DNA from: CBDUXP01 sp965371225 [NCBI: uncultured bacterium]
Lineage (GTDB): Bacteria; Abyssobacteria; SURF-5; CBDUXP01
Direction of reading: 5' to 3'
DNA: 64,000 bases
NCBI GenBank assembly: GCA_965371225.1
Contig: CBDUXP010000009.1
Span: 1-64,000 of the forward strand
Shown here: positions 8,167 through 16,328 of the stretch, one piece after another
Position numbering within the stretch: position 1 is the first letter of the stretch
How the letters are laid out: each line of letters opens with the position of its first letter
Notes under the pieces: generated by a model
Database searches by the model: none
Seen by the model: the letters and a program-made list of their open reading frames with translations, nothing else
What the model was told of the DNA's origin: nothing
Made by a program: the position numbers and the translations under genes

Positions 8167-8183
8167 CCGCGGAATCTCCGCGG
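8167..8183. repeat. Short perfect hairpin between the DUF362 and AurF-like genes
   Basis: CCGCGGA and TCCGCGG form a 7-bp stem with a 3-nt loop. There is no T-run in either direction, so it is not a standard terminator, but it could stabilise or pause the transcript between the two minus-strand genes. Confidence 0.4.
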
Positions 8184-8273
8184 AGGTGGCATCCGCGATC
8201 CTGTCCGAAATTCTGCTGACAACCCTGCAGGCGCAATACCGTCATTGCTGCTGACCTCCTTGCCTCCCGGCAC

Positions 8274-9383
8274 TCACTGGGGCCACACGACCGGCGACCC
8301 GGTGGCCCCCACCAATTCGATGGACGCGGGATCGTTGGTTCCCAGATGCAAACGCGCGGCCGATTCGAGATACCGCGCGCGCCGACTGATACGTTCCATC
8401 CCCCGCTCGCGTCGGGCACCATCGATCATGGCGAGTACATACGCGTCCATCGCCACCGGGTCGGTGGCAAGTAACAGGCTGCGCGGCTCCAACTGCGGCC
8501 GTCCCCACGGGCCGCCGTCGCAAATGGCGCGCAAGGCGTCGCAGATGTGCAGGCGCACTTTTCCGTGAATGCACGCGTTCGCGTACAGCTCGGCAATCTG
8601 CGGGTCGCCGCGGTTCGCGTGCATCCGGTCAGCGTTGCCGGGCCGCAGCGCGTCCCACAGCGGTATGCATCCGTAGAAGTTCTTCAGCGCGCACGTCATG
8701 CCCGTGACGCGATGGTCCTTGGGCACTGGTAGGCTGATGATGTGATCGCACACCTCGGTCAACAGGCGGGTCACGGGCAGCGCCAGCTCTTGCGACGGAA
8801 CGTGCGCCTGCACGCGGCGGTCGTAGCCCAACCCCACTGGCCAGGGAACCGTACACAGGATGCGAGGTGCGCCGTGGGGATCCGGCGCGTACCCGGCGCG
8901 GGCCATCCCCTGGTAGTACGCACCGTCGGGCCGGTCGACGTCACCGTACAACCGCATGCGCACGGGCCCGAGCCGCCCGAGATTATCCCAGAGCACGATG
9001 TCTTTCGGCTCGACGCCGGCCGTACCGACACTCTCTACCAAGGCGTCCACGACCGCGCGGTGGGGTACGAGGTGGACGGCCACCGTGTTGAGTTTGATGC
9101 CGACGACGTCGCCCGGCCGCAGCGTCGGCATGAGCGCCATCCACGCGGCCCGTTCGTCCGGTTCGCCGGTGAGGACGCATAAGCCTTGCGCGAGCAGGGA
9201 ACGGACAACTGTTCCGCGCGGCGCACCGGCCACATCACAAACGCCCGGATCATGCGAGACGACGAACCGCGTGCGTGCGCCAGGAACGATCTCGGGGTCG
9301 GGGCCGTCCGCCGGACCTGGGGGAGGCGGATCGATCCAGCGCTCCTGCTCGCGCTCCAAAATCGCCCGGCTCACACGTGCCAC
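8274..9383 (-). CDS. DUF362 domain protein
   Basis: This 369-residue protein matches the DUF362 family: GDVVGIKLNTVA near 93-104, DIVLWDN, a central HRVTGMTCALKNFYGCIP segment (about 222-239) and the late LATDPVAMDAYVL stretch. DUF362 proteins often sit near iron-sulfur proteins; no reaction is established for the family. It lacks the C-terminal ferredoxin motifs some members have and shows no obvious Tat signal. It lies 47 nt after the fatty-acid hydroxylase on the same strand, so it probably ends the catabolic operon, with the AurF-like gene 216 nt further on. Confidence 0.82.
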   Translation of the reverse strand: MARVSRAILEREQERWIDPPPPGPADGPDPEIVPGARTRFVVSHDPGVCDVAGAPRGTVVRSLLAQGLCVLTGEPDERAAWMALMPTLRPGDVVGIKLNTVAVHLVPHRAVVDALVESVGTAGVEPKDIVLWDNLGRLGPVRMRLYGDVDRPDGAYYQGMARAGYAPDPHGAPRILCTVPWPVGLGYDRRVQAHVPSQELALPVTRLLTEVCDHIISLPVPKDHRVTGMTCALKNFYGCIPLWDALRPGNADRMHANRGDPQIAELYANACIHGKVRLHICDALRAICDGGPWGRPQLEPRSLLLATDPVAMDAYVLAMIDGARRERGMERISRRARYLESAARLHLGTNDPASIELVGATGSPVVWPQ

Positions 9384-9430
9384 TGCGCGACTCCTACCCG
9401 CGTGCGACTACGCGTCATCGCGGCGATTGG

Positions 9431-10117
9431 TTATGCGGGCTCACCTGGCGCCGCGGGCAATAAGCTGCCGAGTAGCCAGTCCCAGAGCGGGAAAGACACG
9501 TTGAAATTGCCTTTCGTCATGCGGCCCAATTCGTGGTGGCGGGTGTGATGGAGGCGCGCCAGGCCGACGATCCACCGACGCCCAATCCAGGAGTCGGGCG
9601 GCATGTGATGGCAGAAATGAAACCATTCGTATGTCAGGTAGTAGGCAAACACGCTCAGCCAGAACCGCATGGCAATGTTGCGCGACACGAACGCACCCAG
9701 GAGGAGCGGGATGGGCAGATTGACCGCGAGGATGGCGGGCAGAAACCACCACGGGAACAGGATGTAATACAACTCCTGTGGCGATGTGATGCCCATCCGG
9801 TCGTGCGGAAACAGCCGGTGATGCTCAAGCGTGTGGCGCTGGTACAGCAGGCGGGCATACTGCGTGGGATGGTGCATGGGGCCGCGGTGCACCCACCATT
9901 CGAACCCGTTGGAGAAGACGAAGAAGCCGGGGATGAACAGCCATTCCCACCACTGCGGATCGCGCAGTGCCCGCGCGGACAGCACGATGACGCCGAGGCC
10001 GACCGTGTTGATCACGAGCCAGTGTAGGCGTCCCGAGTACCATGTCGGCACCGCCGCGCGCATCGCCCGTTCTTCATCGGCCGAGACCGCAGTGAGGGTC
10101 GACGGGTCGGACGCCAT
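9431..10117 (-). CDS. Fatty-acid hydroxylase / sterol-desaturase family protein
   Basis: The start is the ATG at 10117, 11 nt after the upstream dehydrogenase stop; the frame stays open upstream only as an overlap. The 228-residue membrane protein has the eight-histidine-type diiron motifs of the FA_hydroxylase superfamily: WWVHRGPMHH, HTLEHHRLFPH, FHFCHHMPPD and LHHTRHHEL, with about four hydrophobic helices. Such enzymes hydroxylate or desaturate lipids and terpenoids using O2. Its place in the acyl-CoA operon suggests that it oxygenates the hydrophobic starting compound or an intermediate; this is inferred from context only. Confidence 0.87.
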   Translation of the reverse strand: MASDPSTLTAVSADEERAMRAAVPTWYSGRLHWLVINTVGLGVIVLSARALRDPQWWEWLFIPGFFVFSNGFEWWVHRGPMHHPTQYARLLYQRHTLEHHRLFPHDRMGITSPQELYYILFPWWFLPAILAVNLPIPLLLGAFVSRNIAMRFWLSVFAYYLTYEWFHFCHHMPPDSWIGRRWIVGLARLHHTRHHELGRMTKGNFNVSFPLWDWLLGSLLPAAPGEPA

Positions 10118-10128
10118 CCCGTTTCCGC

Positions 10129-11175
10129 CTATGCGCCGGGCTCCACCACGACCCGGGTCACCCCGCCGGCTTTCGAGGCCAGGTGTTGCAACGCGTCGTT
10201 CGCCTGCGCCAGGGGATACCGTGCGGACACAGATCCGGAGAGGTCGAGCCGCCCGGCCGCGACCAGTGCGAACAAGTCTTCGATGTCGGCGCGGTCCATA
10301 CCGAAAGAACCCAACACCGCCTGTTCCCGACCGACGAAAGCCACTAGCCGTGGCAGGGTGGGTTTCCCGATGCCGACGCCCACCAACACCGCGCGCCCGC
10401 GCTTGCCCAGCAACGCGATGGTCAATTCCGCCGTCTCCGGCCGGCCCACGCATTCCAGTGCCACATCCACGCCGCCCCCGGTGTGCGAACGAATGACCTT
10501 GGCCGCTTCCGTTTCGGCAGGGTTGACGGTCGTGTCCGCCCCGAGCGCGGTGGCGCGCGCGAGCGCGTGGGCGTCGGTGTCGACGGCAATAATGTGCGCC
10601 GCGCCCATCAGGCGCCCCAGCATGATGGCGTGGGTTCCCAGGCCGCCGCACCCGACCACCGCCAGCGTCTCGCCCGGGCGCAGGTTCGCCCGCGACCGCA
10701 GGGCGTGAAACGGCGTCGCCACGCCGTCCGTCGCGATGGCGCCGATGGGAAACGGGATGCCATCGGGCAGCGGGACGGCGGACCGCGCGGGTGCGGCCAT
10801 GTACTCGGCGAGCCCCCCGTCGCGCGACATGCCGTACACCTTGGAGAAGTCGCACAGCGACTCGCGCCCGGCGTGGCAGTAGCGGCATTGTCCGCACGAG
10901 GCCGCGGGAAACAGCGCCACGCGGTCGCCTTCCCTATATCCGGCCACGTCCCGGCCGACCCGTGCGACCAGCCCCGCCGTTTCATGACCCAGCGTAATCG
11001 GGGTGCGCTCCACCGGCAGGTCACCGACCACGGCCAGGTGCAAATCGGTGCCGCACAGCCCGCACGCGCTGACCTGGACCAAGAGTTCATCCGGCTGCGG
11101 CTCGGGAACCGGGACTTCGGCCAGGGTGAGTGGATCGCCTGGTTTCACCAGCTGCGCCGCCTGCATGGTGCTCAC
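10129..11175 (-). CDS. Zinc-dependent medium-chain alcohol dehydrogenase
   Basis: This 348-residue protein is a standard MDR dehydrogenase. The catalytic zinc site is CGLCGTDLHL (about 37-46) with GHE near 64. The structural zinc cysteines are CGQCRYCHAGRESLC (about 94-108), and the Rossmann NAD(P) site is VVGCGGLGTHAI (about 168-179). The reaction is reversible oxidation of an alcohol to an aldehyde or ketone. It overlaps the TetR gene by 4 nt (ATGA). No dedicated 3-hydroxyacyl-CoA dehydrogenase is visible in this operon, so this enzyme may supply the alcohol-to-ketone step; that is inference. Confidence 0.93.
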   Translation of the reverse strand: MSTMQAAQLVKPGDPLTLAEVPVPEPQPDELLVQVSACGLCGTDLHLAVVGDLPVERTPITLGHETAGLVARVGRDVAGYREGDRVALFPAASCGQCRYCHAGRESLCDFSKVYGMSRDGGLAEYMAAPARSAVPLPDGIPFPIGAIATDGVATPFHALRSRANLRPGETLAVVGCGGLGTHAIMLGRLMGAAHIIAVDTDAHALARATALGADTTVNPAETEAAKVIRSHTGGGVDVALECVGRPETAELTIALLGKRGRAVLVGVGIGKPTLPRLVAFVGREQAVLGSFGMDRADIEDLFALVAAGRLDLSGSVSARYPLAQANDALQHLASKAGGVTRVVVEPGA

Positions 11176-11807
11176 GTCGCCTTGTCCTGCGGCAGGGCCA
11201 ACGCCACACCGTTCAGCAAAAGCTGGAACGCCTGACGCATCTCCCGTTGCGTGGGGTGGACCTTCGCGCCGAGGTTCACCCGCGAGTCTTGTAGCACTGT
11301 CAAGCCGCTGAATGCCGCCCAGAGCACGTCGGCCAACAGCCGGCCATCGGCAACACCCAGGTGCTCTTGCAACAGGGCGGCGAAGCGGCGGAAATTGTCC
11401 CCGGACCGGCGTGCCAATTCCTCGCGCACTTCATCCGTCACCGCCGCGGTGGCCTGAGGGTGCGCGAGATACGTAAAGACGTGCAAGTACTCGGGATGTT
11501 CGTCGTGCACCCGGCCAAAAAATTTCCACAGGCGCGACAGGATAGTTTCGGGCGTGCCATCCGTGGCGAAGGCATCATCCACACCCCGGGCCATGAAGTC
11601 GATCCCTTCGTACAGCAGGGACACAAAGATTTCGTCCTTGTTCTTGAAGTACCAGAACAGGGTCGCTTCCGAGAGTTCGCACCGTTCGGCGATCTTCTTC
11701 GTCGTGGTGCCGTTGAAGCCCTGTTCCCGCACGAGCGAACGCGCAGCGTCCAAGACCGCCGTCCGGCGTGCCTCCCGTTCCCGTTCCCGCCGTTCTTGAA
11801 TGCCCAT
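11172..11807 (-). CDS. TetR/AcrR-family transcriptional repressor
   Basis: This 211-residue protein has the TetR N-terminal DNA-binding domain (about 10-60): ARSLVREQGFNGTTTKKIAE and CELSEATLFWYFKNKDEI, followed by a helical ligand domain. It lies inside the catabolic operon, 3 nt after the acyl-CoA dehydrogenase and overlapping the alcohol dehydrogenase, so it is probably the operon's own regulator sensing an acyl-CoA or the substrate. A likely target is the promoter region near 22.2 kb, where a CTGACTAAC half-site and a near-palindrome are seen. Confidence 0.92.
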   Translation of the reverse strand: MGIQERREREREARRTAVLDAARSLVREQGFNGTTTKKIAERCELSEATLFWYFKNKDEIFVSLLYEGIDFMARGVDDAFATDGTPETILSRLWKFFGRVHDEHPEYLHVFTYLAHPQATAAVTDEVREELARRSGDNFRRFAALLQEHLGVADGRLLADVLWAAFSGLTVLQDSRVNLGAKVHPTQREMRQAFQLLLNGVALALPQDKAT

Positions 11808-11810
11808 GCG

Positions 11811-12953
11811 TCAGCCCTCCAAAGCCCGTGCAATGGTTTCCCGCTGGATTTCGCTCGTGCCTTCGCCCAGCTCCAGCACCTTGGTATCGCGGAAGAAACG
11901 CTGGGCCGGGCTCTCCAGCATGTAGCCCTGCGCCCCGCACAGGTGCAGGGCCCGTTCCGCGACCCACGTGGCCGTTTCCGTCGCAAACAGTTTCGCCATG
12001 GACGCTTCCGTGCTGTGCGGTTGGCCCGCGTCCGCGAGTCGCGCCGCCCGCAACGTCAGTTGCCACCCGGCCTCGATGCGCGTGGCCATGTCCGCCAGTG
12101 TAAAACGGATGAACTGCTGTTTGATGAGAGGTTTCCCGAACTGCACCCGCTCGCGCACGTACGCCATGGCGGTTTCCATCGCCGCGCGGGCGATGCCGAC
12201 GCCGAATGACGCGGCGGCAATCCGGCCGAGGGTAAGCACCTGCATCGCCTGGATGAACCCGGTGCCCTCGCGGCCGAGCAGATTCGCCGCCGGTATCCGG
12301 CAACTGTCGAACACGATCTCCGACATTTCCGACGCGCCCATGCCCAGCTTTTCCATCGGATTCCCGGTGCTGAGGCCCGGCCGGCCGCGTTCCACCAGGA
12401 ACACGGACAACCCCTTCAGGCCGGCCTCGGGATTCGTGGACGCGACGATGACCATGAAATCCGCGAACGGCGCGTTGGTGATGTACAGCTTGCTGCCGTC
12501 CAGGATGTAGTCGTCGCCGTCGCGCCGGGCGCTGGTTTCTACGCGTGACACGTCGGCCCCCGCGTTCGCTTCCGCGTAGCCCCAGCATCCGACGCTGGCG
12601 CCGTGCAACGCATCCGGCAGGATCCGCTGCCGTTGTTCATCGTTGCCCAAGTGCAGGACGGCCGCGCACGCGAGGGCCGTGTGCACGTACACGCCCAGCG
12701 CGACGCCCGCAGACCCGCGCGCCAGCTCGGCGCACATGAGCGCGTAGAGGACGGAACCGCCCCCGCTGCCACCCACCTCCTCCGGAAAGCTGGTGCCGAG
12801 CCAGCCGAGATTCCCAATGTGCGGCAGAAAATCGCGGGGATACCGTCCCATGCGGTCCCACTGCTGCGCGTACGGCACCACTTCGCGCTCCACATACGTG
12901 CGCACCTGCGCCTGGAAAGCGTGTTCTTCCTCAGAAAGCAGTTCGCTACCCAT
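11811..12953 (-). CDS. Acyl-CoA dehydrogenase (MCAD/SCAD type)
   Basis: The start is the ATG at 12953, which overlaps the last base of the upstream thioesterase stop (TGATG). The 380-residue product has the three-domain FAD acyl-CoA dehydrogenase fold, with the YAEANAGADVS segment, KLYITNAPFADFMVI, and the C-terminal GEGTSEIQRETIARAL. The glutamate before GTSEIQ is the canonical catalytic base (E376 in MCAD), so the enzyme should make a trans-2-enoyl-CoA. Electrons would go to ETF, which is not encoded here. Together with the second dehydrogenase at 20974 it implies two separate desaturations in the pathway. Confidence 0.94.
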   Translation of the reverse strand: MGSELLSEEEHAFQAQVRTYVEREVVPYAQQWDRMGRYPRDFLPHIGNLGWLGTSFPEEVGGSGGGSVLYALMCAELARGSAGVALGVYVHTALACAAVLHLGNDEQRQRILPDALHGASVGCWGYAEANAGADVSRVETSARRDGDDYILDGSKLYITNAPFADFMVIVASTNPEAGLKGLSVFLVERGRPGLSTGNPMEKLGMGASEMSEIVFDSCRIPAANLLGREGTGFIQAMQVLTLGRIAAASFGVGIARAAMETAMAYVRERVQFGKPLIKQQFIRFTLADMATRIEAGWQLTLRAARLADAGQPHSTEASMAKLFATETATWVAERALHLCGAQGYMLESPAQRFFRDTKVLELGEGTSEIQRETIARALEG

Positions 12954-13378
12954 CACGAATTCTCGTTCGGGACCGAGCAGTAAAAGAGCCCGGTCATGGC
13001 TGCGCACCGGCCGCCATCAGCCGACCGAATCGTGCACTCCGTCGTCATGACTTTTGCTCCTTGATGGACGACCACATTCTCAGCGACGACCTCCCCATCC
13101 GGTGTTGCCTCCAAGTACTGGGCCGTGATCATGAGGGTCGTACAACGTGCGTTGGCGGCCAGGACGCTTGCAACCGCGCGGCCCATGCCGGTATCGGCCA
13201 TGGCGTACAGCACACCTCCGTGTACCTTCCCCCACGGGTTGTGATGCTCCGCGTGTGCGTGCAACGTGGAGCGGACATGCCCCTCCGCTACAAGCTCGTG
13301 CTGGATGCCGAGCGCGATCGACAAGCGATCCACGGGGATCCAGTCAATGAGGCGTTCGGCGTCCGCGGGGATGGTCAC
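12953..13378 (-). CDS. PaaI-type hotdog thioesterase
   Basis: I used the GTG at 13378, which overlaps the upstream stop as GTGA, because the longer frame would overlap the enoyl-CoA hydratase gene by 79 nt. The 141-residue hotdog protein has the classic HNPWGKVHGGVLYAMADTGMG (about 60-80) signature of PaaI/YdiI thioesterases, with the HGG turn and the acidic residue on the central helix. It would hydrolyse an acyl-CoA, either releasing product or clearing stalled intermediates. Confidence 0.88.
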   Translation of the reverse strand: MTIPADAERLIDWIPVDRLSIALGIQHELVAEGHVRSTLHAHAEHHNPWGKVHGGVLYAMADTGMGRAVASVLAANARCTTLMITAQYLEATPDGEVVAENVVVHQGAKVMTTECTIRSADGGRCAAMTGLFYCSVPNENS

Positions 13379-14154
13379 CGACTGCCAAAGCGCGGCGCGC
13401 GCTTCTCCTGAAACGCCGCGACACCTTCCCGGTGGTCTGCGCTCTGCAAGCACTGCACTTGCGCGAACACCTCGTAATCGAATTCCGCGTCCATCGTCAG
13501 GTCCAAGGACCGGCGGATGGCGCGCTTGGTAAAGGCGAGCGCGCCGGCCGGGCCGCGCGCGAAGCTCTGCGCGAGTTCATCCACCGCGGCGTCGAGTTCA
13601 CCGGGCGGCACGACGCGGGTGAGCAAGCCAATGCGCTCCGCCTCGTCCGTCCCGACGAAGCGGCCCGTCATCATGATGTCCGTCGCGCGCGTCAGGCCAA
13701 CCAGCCGGGGCAGAAAATAGCTGGCGGACATGTCGCACCCGGCGAGGCCGATCTTGACGAACGGTGCGGAGAAGCGAACGCCCTCGGCCGCGACGCGGAA
13801 GTCGGACGCCATGGCCAACCCGAAGCCGCCGCCCACCGCATCCCCGTTGAGTTTGGCGATGACCGGCTTGTCCAGCCGGCAAATGGCACGGATGGGATCC
13901 AGGTAATGATCGACGATGACCTCCCACTCCGCGGGGTCGCGCGGCCGCATTTCTCGTTGGTCAGCGCCGGCGCAGAAGATGGGACCGGCGCCCGTCAGGA
14001 CCACGGCCCGCGCCGCCGCGTCCTTGCCCGCGGCCTCCAGCGCACCGACCAGCCGCTGCACCGTCGGGATGGCGATGACGTTGAGCCGCTCCGGATTGTT
14101 GAGTGTGATCGTGGCGACGCCATCGCTGATGTCCAACAGAATGTCGTCGCTCAT
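13375..14154 (-). CDS. Enoyl-CoA hydratase/isomerase-fold protein lacking the usual glutamates
   Basis: This 259-residue crotonase-fold protein has the CoA-binding and oxyanion-hole segments (GPIFCAGADQREM near 58-70 and NGDAVGGGFGLAMASD near 102-117). The two catalytic glutamates of true hydratases are missing. GGGFGLA has Gly where Glu144 sits, and FVKIGLAGCDMS has Lys where Glu164 sits; an Asp in GCDMS follows nearby. Crotonase-fold enzymes with such changes do other chemistry (isomerisation, dehalogenation, C-C cleavage). It overlaps its neighbours at both ends by 4 nt. Confidence 0.88.
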   Translation of the reverse strand: MSDDILLDISDGVATITLNNPERLNVIAIPTVQRLVGALEAAGKDAAARAVVLTGAGPIFCAGADQREMRPRDPAEWEVIVDHYLDPIRAICRLDKPVIAKLNGDAVGGGFGLAMASDFRVAAEGVRFSAPFVKIGLAGCDMSASYFLPRLVGLTRATDIMMTGRFVGTDEAERIGLLTRVVPPGELDAAVDELAQSFARGPAGALAFTKRAIRRSLDLTMDAEFDYEVFAQVQCLQSADHREGVAAFQEKRAPRFGSR

Positions 14155-14588
14155 GCCTGCCCCCGCCGCAGGGCGTACTCGTACGTTCCCGTAAACACCA
14201 CGGCCTCCTCCGCGTCGGTTATCGTCACGGCGATGGTGACGTCCGCCCGCCCGTCCGCGGAGAACTGTTCGGCAATCGCGTTGGGATTGCCGTCCGCGAT
14301 TTCCGTCGTTGCCGTCAAGTCCGATACCGCCCGGCGCGTGTACTCCACGTTCGCGCGGCGCAACAGGACCATGGGCTGCGCGCCGGGAACCACCCCGAAT
14401 GCGGCGACCCCGGCCGCCGTTTCGCCGAGCGTGAAGAGGGCGCCCGCGTGCGCCGTGCCGACGATGTTGTGAATGTTGCGCGCGAAGAGCTGGTGCATCC
14501 GGACCTGCCCGCCGCTGACGGCGTCCACGGCGATGGGCGTCGGCTCCAGGTAGGGAATCTGCTGGAGCATGCCTTCGATGACCGCCAT
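14151..14588 (-). CDS. Hotdog-fold protein (DUF4442/PaaI-like)
   Basis: The ATG at 14588 overlaps the amidohydrolase stop by 1 nt and gives 145 residues. The fold is suggested by IVGTAHAGALFTLGETAAGV (about 42-61), a hotdog central helix with a THAGALF-like turn as in DUF4442 and YiiD-type proteins, and by the later VEYTRRAVSDLTA strand. A thioesterase or acyl-binding role is likely. It is the second hotdog protein of the operon and is not a close copy of the first. Some hotdog proteins act as hydratases (MaoC type), but the catalytic D-H pair of MaoC is not evident. Confidence 0.78.
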   Translation of the reverse strand: MAVIEGMLQQIPYLEPTPIAVDAVSGGQVRMHQLFARNIHNIVGTAHAGALFTLGETAAGVAAFGVVPGAQPMVLLRRANVEYTRRAVSDLTATTEIADGNPNAIAEQFSADGRADVTIAVTITDAEEAVVFTGTYEYALRRGQA

Positions 14589-15445
14589 CACGGCGCCTCC
14601 AGATTGAAGGCCCGCACGGCGTTGTCGCGGACGACTTTGCGGAACACTTCGTCCGAGAGGCCCAACTCTTCCAGTTCCGCCAGGGTGCGTTCGAACGTGA
14701 GCAGCGGATAGTCGGTCGCCCACAGGACCTTGTCCCGCCCGCGACCCTTCGTGAAATCGATGAACGATTGCGGCCAGTACTTTGGTGTCCGCGCCGAGGT
14801 TTCCACGTAGATGTTCGGGTGTTTCCAGGCCAAGATCATCATTTCGTCTTCCCACGGCTGGCCCAGGTGGCACCCGATGATAGTTAAGTCCGGAAAGGCC
14901 AGCGCCACTTCATCCAGGTGTATGGGCCGCCCGCATTCCGAGGGCAGCAACGGCCCCGTATGCCCCACCTGAATGCACACCGGCACGCCCAGCTCTGAAC
15001 ATTTGATGAATACGGGCCAGTAGTGTTTGTCCGTGGGGGGCAAGCCCGTCGTCCCGTCGCCGTACATGTACGGTTCCAGGCGAATGGCCTTCATCCCCAG
15101 TTCGGTGACCAGCCGCTCCACGTCACGCGCCACGTCCATCGGTTTGCGCAGCACATTGACCGTGCCGGAGCCGACGAAGCGATCCGGATGCCGCTGGCAA
15201 TGTTCCGCCACTTCCTCGTTCGACGCCACAGCCATGTCCTTGTGGTAGAACGCGGACAGGAGGATGCGGTCCACGCCGGCGTCGTCCATCTCCGCCAGCA
15301 TCTGCTCCACGGACTGCCCGGTCAGCATGATCTCCGGCGAACGGTACTTCTTGAAGATATGCACGTACTCTTCCGGCCAACGCTGGGCGCCTTCCGGGCT
15401 GATGTACGAGGCCCACGCATCGATGGCAATTGGTTCGCGACTCAT
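14588..15445 (-). CDS. Amidohydrolase_2-fold protein with atypical metal site
   Basis: This 285-residue TIM-barrel protein belongs to the Amidohydro_2 group, which includes ACMS decarboxylase, gamma-resorcylate decarboxylase and lactone hydrolases. Visible elements are IQVGHTGPLL (about 161-170), IIGCHLGQPWEDE (about 192-204) and the terminal LWATDYPLLTF with its Asp. The first-strand HxH metal motif is absent: the N-terminus reads IDAWASYISPEG. Metal binding may therefore differ or be lost. It overlaps the BKACE gene by 4 nt, and the pair may act in sequence, for example ring opening or decarboxylation before C-C cleavage; that is inference. Confidence 0.85.
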   Translation of the reverse strand: MSREPIAIDAWASYISPEGAQRWPEEYVHIFKKYRSPEIMLTGQSVEQMLAEMDDAGVDRILLSAFYHKDMAVASNEEVAEHCQRHPDRFVGSGTVNVLRKPMDVARDVERLVTELGMKAIRLEPYMYGDGTTGLPPTDKHYWPVFIKCSELGVPVCIQVGHTGPLLPSECGRPIHLDEVALAFPDLTIIGCHLGQPWEDEMMILAWKHPNIYVETSARTPKYWPQSFIDFTKGRGRDKVLWATDYPLLTFERTLAELEELGLSDEVFRKVVRDNAVRAFNLEAP

Positions 15446-16326
15446 ACCGCCTCACCTCCGGTCAGTTTGAGCATGCTGCGGGCGTCGGCGGGACTTGCGA
15501 CGTCGACCCCCAATTCGTTCAGAACGTGCACGGCTTTTTCGACGACTTGCCCGTTGGACGCGGCCAGCTCCCCCGGCGCGATATACACGTTGTCCTCGAG
15601 CCCCACCCGCACGTGGCCGCCCATCGCGACCACCGCGCCCATCATGCGGAAGTGGTTGCGCGCGCCGATGGCCGATACCAGCCACTGCGCGCCCGCCGGT
15701 AGCCCTTCCACCATGTACAGCAGGTTCTTGACAGTCGCTTGCGTGCACTCGCCCGGAATGCCCATCACGATGTTCACGAGCAGCGGGTCATCCAAGACGG
15801 CCCGTGCGGCCAATGCCTGAATGTTGTTGAGCATGCCGGAGTGGTAGACCTCCAATTCGGGCCGCACCCCGTGCTCTTGAAAGATGCCGGCCACTCGTTC
15901 GAGTTCGGCGTGGGACGAGAACAGCGGCACAAACCGGTCCCCCTTCCACGTGTCGGCCGCGTCGTCGTAGCGCCCAAGCAGGCAGCCGCCGCCCACGCTA
16001 AACGACGCGATCTCAGGCCGCAGCTCGGGAACAACGCGGATCCGCTCTTCCAGCGGCAGCCCCGCGACGGCGCCGCCCGTGGTGAGGTTCAATACCGCCT
16101 CGCATCCGGCCTCCCGCAGCCCCTCCACGATGCGCCGGAATATCGCCACGTCGCTCGCCGCCTTCCCCGCCGTGTCGCGCGCGTGGATGTGCAGCACCGC
16201 CGCACCGGCGCGCCACGCTTCCAATCCCTGCGCGACGACTTCGTCCGGCTGTTCCGGCAGGTTGGGATTTGCCGCCTTGCCTTGTTGCGCACCGGTGAGG
16301 GCGCAGGTCACGATCGTGCCGCCCAT
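15442..16326 (-). CDS. BKACE (DUF849) beta-keto acid cleavage enzyme
   Basis: This 294-residue protein is a member of the BKACE family, whose founding enzyme Kce cleaves 3-keto-5-aminohexanoate. The known reaction joins a beta-keto acid to acetyl-CoA and yields acetoacetate and a new acyl-CoA. The zinc site is clear: H46 and H48 in VLHIHARD, and E244 in RVGLEDN. EVYHSGML and GIPGECTQ are further family segments. Because BKACE produces a CoA ester without ATP, it could explain why no CoA ligase or CoA transferase is found in this operon. Substrate specificity cannot be read here. Confidence 0.93.
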   Translation of the reverse strand: MGGTIVTCALTGAQQGKAANPNLPEQPDEVVAQGLEAWRAGAAVLHIHARDTAGKAASDVAIFRRIVEGLREAGCEAVLNLTTGGAVAGLPLEERIRVVPELRPEIASFSVGGGCLLGRYDDAADTWKGDRFVPLFSSHAELERVAGIFQEHGVRPELEVYHSGMLNNIQALAARAVLDDPLLVNIVMGIPGECTQATVKNLLYMVEGLPAGAQWLVSAIGARNHFRMMGAVVAMGGHVRVGLEDNVYIAPGELAASNGQVVEKAVHVLNELGVDVASPADARSMLKLTGGEAV

Positions 16327-16328
16327 GG

